The notes under the pieces were generated by a model. It was not told the DNA's origin, did not search any database, and was given only the letters and a program-made list of their open reading frames with translations. From JBCDJG01 sp038748065 (GTDB lineage Bacteria > Pseudomonadota > Gammaproteobacteria > Pseudomonadales > Halieaceae): a stretch of 64,000 nucleotides of DNA. The stretch covers positions 25,673 to 89,672 of the forward strand of contig JBCDJG010000018.1 in NCBI GenBank assembly GCA_038748065.1. Direction: 5' to 3'. This document shows, in pieces, positions 59,767 through 64,000 of this stretch (positions are counted from its first letter, which is position 1; each line of letters begins with the position of its first letter). Both the position numbers and the translations under genes were made by a program.

Positions 59767-61587
59767 TCAATCGACCCTTTGATAAGTGTTGGACAGGTCA
59801 TCGGTTATGACCGTGGCTAGCCCATCGGCAGCCAGCTGTAAATCCGCCTGCAATATCCGCGTCCGGTAGACCCAGCCCGTGGGCAGGTTCAGGCGCTCAT
59901 CCAGGTCGATCAGCTGATAAATCTGCAGGTTTGGATCGATGATTAGGCTCATCGACTGCATGATGTAGCGCACGCCCTCCGGGCTTTCGAGCTCGTAGAT
60001 GCGCCGCCCTCTGTTGAAGGTATAGAGCGTGTTCCTCTCGACGGTACTCTCCTGGTAAGCGGACGCTTCGAAGCTCGCGCCGCTCGGCATCACCGTGGCG
60101 AGGAGCCGCATGTCAATGTCGCCGAAGCGAGTGATATCGCCCTCATCAGGTGCGGGCTGGGTATCTTCGTTGTCGAGGCTGGCCAATGTATCCATAAGCC
60201 AGAACCGGGGCCCGTTTTTTACCGCGGCTATGACCATGAACTCCTCCGCGATCGCGTCTGCATCGAGAGCATCCCACTGGTCCTGTGGGCAGTTGTTCAG
60301 CCCGATAGTGTTATAGACCTCGGCCTGCAGCACGCCGCCTGGCAGTGATACCAGCAGAATTTCGCAGTAGCGCAACGCATAGGCGAAGCCCTGTTCGGGA
60401 ATCGGGTTGCTTTGCATGAACTCGACTACCTGGGCCGCCATGTCCTCGCCAACATCGTCCTGAATGAAGTGCCCTGCGGGATAACGGCGGTGGTCCTGGC
60501 CGCGGGATCCGGGCACTAAATCGATCCAGCGGTTTTGCGTGGCCTCGGAGCCGAGATTGGGGTCGAATTGACCGGCCAGTGCCAGAAAGGGGCGGTCGTA
60601 GCGGCCGAGCGCGGCAAGTGCAGGTGCGGTCTGTTGCTCGATACCCGCTAGCATCGATGGAAACGCGCGGATCGCGCCCCAATACAGGGGGTCGGGGAAG
60701 GGTGCGTCATAGGCGGCAAGCTCCGCCTCGGTGAGTTCACCGACCGTGCCAAATTGCAGCACGTCAGCCGCAAACAGTTCGGTCGCGCTTGCTGCAAAGT
60801 TAATCCACTCCTGAAAGCTGTCGACTCTGCCGGGTGAGCGATTCTGGAAGAACGTCAGTGCGTCGGGTTGCGCCGGGTCGAATTCGAACACCGGCACCGT
60901 GAACGGATTGGCCCCCGGCGGGAAGGCGGGGAGATCGCCGTTGGCGAGCACGATGCGGGCGAAGCGCTCGGGCATCTCCCCGGCGATGCGCAGCCCGATC
61001 AGGCTGCCCCAGTCCTGTACAAACAGGGTGATGTTATTCAGTTCCAGCGCCTCGATGAAGTCCGTGTTCCAGGCCACCTGCTGGTCGTAGACGTGCGCTC
61101 GGGGATCGATGGGTTTATCGGATCGACCCATACCGATGTGGTCTGCGGCAATCACGCGGTAGCCGGCATCCACCAGCACCGGCACCATTTTGCGATACAG
61201 ATAGGACCAGCTCGGCTGCCCGTGCAGCATCAACACAATTTCGCCCTCTGGCGGGCCTTCGTCGATGTAGTGCATGCGCATGCCGTCGATATCGGCGAAG
61301 TTTGGCTCAAACGAGTAAGCGGCGAGAGCCGCAAAGCAGGCGTCGGGCGTGCGCACGTACTCTATGCCGCTCTCTGTTGAAAAGACCTGAATATCTTCTG
61401 CCGGCTGAACACATGGCTCGGGTTCATCGGCGGGTTCCGGGGATTCAACAGGCTCCGTCACCTCTGCCGTATCCGTCGCGTCTGCGGCACTGGTGCGGCT
61501 ATCTGAGCCGTCACTGCAGCCCGTCAGGCTGGGCAAGCCGAGTATCAAGAGAGTGAGCAGCCCGAGGAGGGGCGATATCCTTGGCAT
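59767..61587 (-). CDS. Lipoprotein haloalkane-dehalogenase-like hydrolase with extra C-terminal domain
   Basis: A 606-residue lipoprotein: lipobox LTGC (Cys24), an acidic linker (about 30-60), then an alpha/beta hydrolase of the haloalkane dehalogenase I type. Key residues: LHGQPSWSYLYRKM (oxyanion/halide), nucleophile Asp192 with following Trp in FVQDWGS, a late LAGQFDPN acid, and catalytic His in PAGHFIQDD. This is Asp, not Ser, so an esterase is unlikely. After about residue 400 a second ~200-residue domain (YALRYCEILLV, VYNTIGLNNCPQDQW, NGPRFWLMD, LSNTYQRVD) is present; I do not know its name. Cell-surface or periplasmic dehalogenation is the inference. Confidence 0.8.
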   Translation of the reverse strand: MPRISPLLGLLTLLILGLPSLTGCSDGSDSRTSAADATDTAEVTEPVESPEPADEPEPCVQPAEDIQVFSTESGIEYVRTPDACFAALAAYSFEPNFADIDGMRMHYIDEGPPEGEIVLMLHGQPSWSYLYRKMVPVLVDAGYRVIAADHIGMGRSDKPIDPRAHVYDQQVAWNTDFIEALELNNITLFVQDWGSLIGLRIAGEMPERFARIVLANGDLPAFPPGANPFTVPVFEFDPAQPDALTFFQNRSPGRVDSFQEWINFAASATELFAADVLQFGTVGELTEAELAAYDAPFPDPLYWGAIRAFPSMLAGIEQQTAPALAALGRYDRPFLALAGQFDPNLGSEATQNRWIDLVPGSRGQDHRRYPAGHFIQDDVGEDMAAQVVEFMQSNPIPEQGFAYALRYCEILLVSLPGGVLQAEVYNTIGLNNCPQDQWDALDADAIAEEFMVIAAVKNGPRFWLMDTLASLDNEDTQPAPDEGDITRFGDIDMRLLATVMPSGASFEASAYQESTVERNTLYTFNRGRRIYELESPEGVRYIMQSMSLIIDPNLQIYQLIDLDERLNLPTGWVYRTRILQADLQLAADGLATVITDDLSNTYQRVD

Positions 61588-61692
61588 AGGGACTCCTATT
61601 ATTATCAGGCGACCACACTAGCGTGCGTGCCGGCCCTTCGCCAGTGTCCATTGCTTGAAATAGGCCATTTGGCGTATGAACGGTGCAACTGC

Positions 61693-62838
61693 ATGAACAC
61701 ATTCTGTGCAGATGAGGCTATGCTTCCATGGATGGAAGTAAAGGCAAGTCAGGCCCTGCCGTATGTCGGCCAGCCGCAGCAACCGAGCCGTCGCGCGCTT
61801 TATCTGGGCGCGTTTTTCTTGCTGGTGTGGCCGGCGTTTAACCTCCTCATCATCTCTAACGTGTTCCTGCAGTTTGGTATCTTCGACGCGGCCCTGTTGT
61901 CGGCAATGGCCCTACGATTCTTTGGCCTGTTCGCTTTTGCCTACAGCCTGATCCATATCGCGCAGAGACTGTTTCCAGTGGCGCTGGCGGAGGACCGCTT
62001 TTGGCCCCAGTGGCTGCTGCACCTGGTCACGATCTTTGCCTTGGCAACGTCATTCGGCCCGGCGGCGCGGCCGCCGGAATTAGCCGTGCTGCCTGATACC
62101 AGTGCCTTGCCGGCGGCCTTGGCCTTCTTTCAGATTACGCTGTATGTGGTGGTAAAAACGCTGTTGATACAGCGGGACCAGTACCTGGCGGCGCAGCTAA
62201 ATTTGCGACAAGCGCAGATCAATTTGCTGCGATCGCAAGCCAATCCCCACTTTCTCTTTAACACCCTAAACCTGCTGGCGGCTGAGATCGGTCGCGATGC
62301 CGATACCGCTCGGGAAATTGTCTACGATCTGGCAGATCTGCTCCGTGACAGCATGCGGGCCGCGGAGCGAGAGTTCACAACCTTGGGTGAAGAACTTCGC
62401 TTGATAGAGCTATATCTTGCGCTACAGAAAAAGCGCTTCCCTGATCGATTGGACTATGAGGTCGCGGTGGATGATGACTGTCTGTCGATACCTGTGCCGT
62501 CCCTGCTGCTACAGCCAGTGGTTGAAAACGTTATTAAGCATGTTGTCGCTCGCTCTGCCAGCGTGACCAAGCTGGTGCTTGTGGCCAGCCTTCGGCAGGG
62601 GGAACTCGAGATAAGCGTGAAAGACAATGGTCAGCCGCTGAATGCGAAGAGCTTTGAAGCTAAGAGCTTTGATGCGACGGACTCTGACGCGACGAACTTT
62701 GAAGCAAAGGGCGGGCTGCGGATAGTCAAGGAAACGCTGGCGCTGCACTATCGCGGGCGTGCAACGCTGCAAATGAAATCGACGCCCGAGGGTGGCCGCG
62801 TCAGCCTGAGGCTACCCATAGCCTTAGTGGATGACTAG
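61693..62838 (+). CDS. LytS-type sensor histidine kinase
   Basis: A ~380-residue membrane sensor kinase of the His_kinase (LytS/AlgZ) family. Several membrane helices (about 25-140), then the dimerisation/phosphoacceptor LLRSQANPHFLFNTLNLLAAE (His) and a GHKL ATPase: VENVIKHVV and SVKDNGQPL (N box), with a 20-residue insertion NAKSFEAKSFDATDSDATNF made by 15-bp repeats before the GLRIVKETL G-box. The start is uncertain: ATGs at 61693, 61720 and 61732, or GTG at 61627. Its partner response regulator starts at 62842, 3 bases after the stop. Confidence 0.88.
   Translation: MNTFCADEAMLPWMEVKASQALPYVGQPQQPSRRALYLGAFFLLVWPAFNLLIISNVFLQFGIFDAALLSAMALRFFGLFAFAYSLIHIAQRLFPVALAEDRFWPQWLLHLVTIFALATSFGPAARPPELAVLPDTSALPAALAFFQITLYVVVKTLLIQRDQYLAAQLNLRQAQINLLRSQANPHFLFNTLNLLAAEIGRDADTAREIVYDLADLLRDSMRAAEREFTTLGEELRLIELYLALQKKRFPDRLDYEVAVDDDCLSIPVPSLLLQPVVENVIKHVVARSASVTKLVLVASLRQGELEISVKDNGQPLNAKSFEAKSFDATDSDATNFEAKGGLRIVKETLALHYRGRATLQMKSTPEGGRVSLRLPIALVDD
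62647..62706. repeat. In-frame 15-bp tandem repeat in the LytS-type kinase ATP lid
   Basis: Four 15-bp units coding KSFEA, KSFDA, TDSDA, TNFEA. They lie between the N box (DNGQ) and G box, where the ATP lid is expected. Frame is kept. Confidence 0.85.
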
Positions 62839-62841
62839 AAG

Positions 62842-63600
62842 GTGACAGCAAGTAAGAAACGTGTACTGATTGTCGATGACGAAGCGCCGGCTCGTGCGCA
62901 GCTTCTTAGCGTGATAGAGGGCATGGCAGAGCTCACTGTTGTTGCAGAAGAAGGTGATGGGCGCGCCGCGATTGTGGCGATCTCAGAGCATCGCCCGGAT
63001 ATCGTTTTCCTTGATATCGATATGCCCGAGGTAGATGGTTTCGAGGTTGCCAGGGCCACGGAGCACCTCATGTATCAGCTGGTGTTTCTGACGGCCCATC
63101 ACCAGCATGCACTTCAGGCCTTTGAAACCCACGCGATCGATTATCTGCTCAAGCCCGCGCGGCCTTCAGTGATAGAAAAATGCCTTGCCAAGGTCCTTCG
63201 GCAGGAAGTGTTGACCCTGCAAAAGTCACCGGCTGAAGACCCCTCGTCCGGACTAGTGCTGACAGACAGTGGAACCAGCCATCTGGTTGAGAGGGATCAC
63301 GTGGTGTATATCGAAGGCCTGGGCCGCTACCGCCGCATTCATCTATCAAAAGATGGCGTCAGCGCGCACAGGCTGGAAACGCTGCTATCCGATACCACAC
63401 TGGATGAGTTCACTGCGCAGCTGGGCGAGCAGGCCTTCCTCCGCGTCCATCGGAGCTATCTGGTGAATGCGTCGCAGGTGACCTCGCTGAAGCAGCGGGG
63501 GCGCGGCAACGAGCTCTTTTTGGCGGGCGTGGGGTCTCCCATACCCGTAGCACGGTCGCGGCTCGGAGCGATCAAGTCCGCGTTGGGCATCGGCGGGTAG
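62842..63600 (+). CDS. LytTR-type response regulator
   Basis: A 252-residue response regulator: receiver domain (VLIVDDEAPARAQ start, phosphoacceptor Asp in DIVFLDIDMPEVDG, HAIDYLLKP) and a C-terminal LytTR DNA-binding domain (VYIEGLGRYRRIHL, FLRVHRSYLVNASQV). Pairs with the LytS-like kinase. GTG start. AlgR-family proteins of this kind control exopolysaccharide or surface traits; the targets here are unknown. Last gene before the mobile boundary. Confidence 0.92.
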   Translation: MTASKKRVLIVDDEAPARAQLLSVIEGMAELTVVAEEGDGRAAIVAISEHRPDIVFLDIDMPEVDGFEVARATEHLMYQLVFLTAHHQHALQAFETHAIDYLLKPARPSVIEKCLAKVLRQEVLTLQKSPAEDPSSGLVLTDSGTSHLVERDHVVYIEGLGRYRRIHLSKDGVSAHRLETLLSDTTLDEFTAQLGEQAFLRVHRSYLVNASQVTSLKQRGRGNELFLAGVGSPIPVARSRLGAIKSALGIGG

Positions 63601-63611
63601 ATTACGCCCAC

Positions 63612-63638
63612 AAAAAAGGGCTGCATCACTGCAGCCCC
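63612..63638 (-). terminator. Terminator facing the tRNA fragment, minus strand
   Basis: Stem GGGCTGCA / TGCAGCCC (8 bp) with a TCAC loop and T6 on the minus strand. On the plus strand it lies 18 bases after the LytTR stop but has only TT after the stem, so it mainly ends minus-strand transcripts such as the old tRNA. Confidence 0.75.
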
Positions 63639-63656
63639 TTCACGGTACGTTGAATA

Positions 63657-63706
63657 TGGCTCCGCCTGCTGGGCTCGAACCAGCGACCCAATGATTGACA
63701 GTCACT
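63657..63706 (-). pseudogene. 3' half of a tRNA-Asn gene (truncated, likely attachment site)
   Basis: Reading on the minus strand from 63706: 5-bp anticodon stem, loop CTGTCAA, stem TCATT, variable GGGTC, T arm GCTGG/CCAGC with loop TTCGAGC, acceptor AGGCGGA, discriminator G and CCA. It matches the tRNA-Asn 3' half as I recall it, but the anticodon is GTC instead of GTT and the 5' half (D arm, 5' acceptor) is missing. A typical remnant or att site of a tRNA-targeting integrative element. Not a functional tRNA. Confidence 0.72.
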
Positions 63707-63860
63707 GTATAGAATATACAAAACACTAGGTTATAGAGTATAGGTGTAGGTTTTGATTGTATTTTTTGCCCATAAACTCCATCAAATCGGGCTATTTGTT
63801 GATGATATTCAAACTGATTTGGTGCTTTAGTTCTAACCCTTCAGTCGACAAATCCCACAC
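63707..63860. other. AT-rich junction between tRNA fragment and IS3 end
   Basis: A 154-base AT-rich stretch unlike the rest of the window. On the minus strand it holds a frame VWDLSTEGLELKHQISLNII ending at a TAG, the kind of remnant left when an IS lands in an ORF. No gene is annotated here. Confidence 0.45.
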
Positions 63861-64000
63861 TGTAATCCCCCCATTTACCGCAGCAGTCATTTGTAGAGAA
63901 TCATGCTGCTTGTAATAATCGCCTTGGCGGTATCCCGCCAATAGCTGTGTTGGGGCGCTCGTTATTGTAGAGCCATAGCCATTCCGTCGCGAGATGCTGC
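63861..64000 (-). mobile_element. End of an IS3-family insertion sequence
   Basis: The plus strand reads TGTAATCCCCCC at 63861, a plausible IS terminal inverted repeat (TG...). The transposase C-terminus ends 40 bases inside it at 63901. The other end is outside the window. The boundary is an estimate. Confidence 0.6.
63901..64000 (-). CDS. IS3-family transposase OrfB, C-terminal fragment
   Basis: Minus-strand frame entering from the right edge: ATEWLWLYNNERPNTAIGG with stop TGA at 63903-63901. The WLWLYNNERPN and GGI.P pattern is the typical C-terminal end of the IS3-family integrase core. Only 32 residues are visible; the rest is outside. Confidence 0.8.
   Translation of the reverse strand, partial: QHLATEWLWLYNNERPNTAIGGIPPRRLLQAA

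Noticed and set aside
63657..63706. Functional tRNA-Asp (anticodon GTC)
   Set aside because: Only the 3' half is present; stems beyond the anticodon arm cannot form, and the sequence matches tRNA-Asn with one anticodon change.

Overview
The window reads as a chromosomal segment of a moderately GC-rich, aerobic gammaproteobacterium. The gene order yciB / PHP phosphatase / yciO / scpAB / rluB, then yciK-mupP-ubiG-mtaD, then gyrA-serC-pheA-tyrA-aroA-cmk-rpsA-ihfB-lapAB-pyrF, is the order known from Pseudomonas and relatives. Two TonB-dependent receptors, several xenobiotic-type enzymes and lipoproteins suggest a marine, free-living relative (Cellvibrionales/Halieaceae-like). The taxon is an inference from gene content, not a measured placement.

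Layout. 1-7.6 kb is accessory: a YtcJ-like amidohydrolase cut by the left edge, a DUF1330 protein, then a metal-looking cassette (His-rich DUF2946-like protein, TonB siderophore-type receptor, and a secreted CopC-like/DJ-1 fusion), a methyltransferase and small proteins. 7.6-34.9 kb is mostly conserved housekeeping: a minus-strand group yciB - SH3 protein - cyclophilin - pdxJ - NTF2-like, then PHP/yciO, scpA-scpB-rluB followed by a glutamine synthetase homologue and an iron-type alcohol dehydrogenase, the minus-strand group mtaD-ubiG-mupP-yciK, and the aromatic amino acid / ribosomal / envelope block from gyrA to pyrF. 35-39.5 kb holds comEA and a three-gene epimerase-wbpL-wbpM set, which looks like a minimal O-antigen start module. 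39.5-50.8 kb holds a DHH phosphoesterase, a LysR regulator, cardiolipin synthase, then an acyl-CoA ligase - oxidoreductase - AraC - Baeyer-Villiger monooxygenase - PLP 3-dehydratase-like group. 50.9-53.9 kb is threonine catabolism (kbl-tdh) with a divergent XRE-cupin regulator. 54-63.6 kb holds ppnN, a methyltransferase, a second TonB receptor, an expansin-like protein, a lipoprotein haloalkane-dehalogenase homologue with an extra C-terminal domain, and a LytS/LytTR two-component pair. The right edge is a mobile-element boundary: a 3' half of a tRNA-Asn gene, an AT-rich junction and the end of an IS3-family element.

Themes. Five genes (scpA, scpB, ubiG, the XRE regulator, the LytS-like kinase) carry in-frame tandem DNA repeats of 9-24 bp. 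In two of them the repeat multiplies the start codon. The most system-like novelty is the DUF2946 / TonB receptor / CopC-DJ-1 cassette at 2.2-5.9 kb. The expansin and the two-domain lipoprotein dehalogenase at 58.9-61.6 kb are the most unusual single genes. No functional tRNA, rRNA, CRISPR array or prophage was seen.
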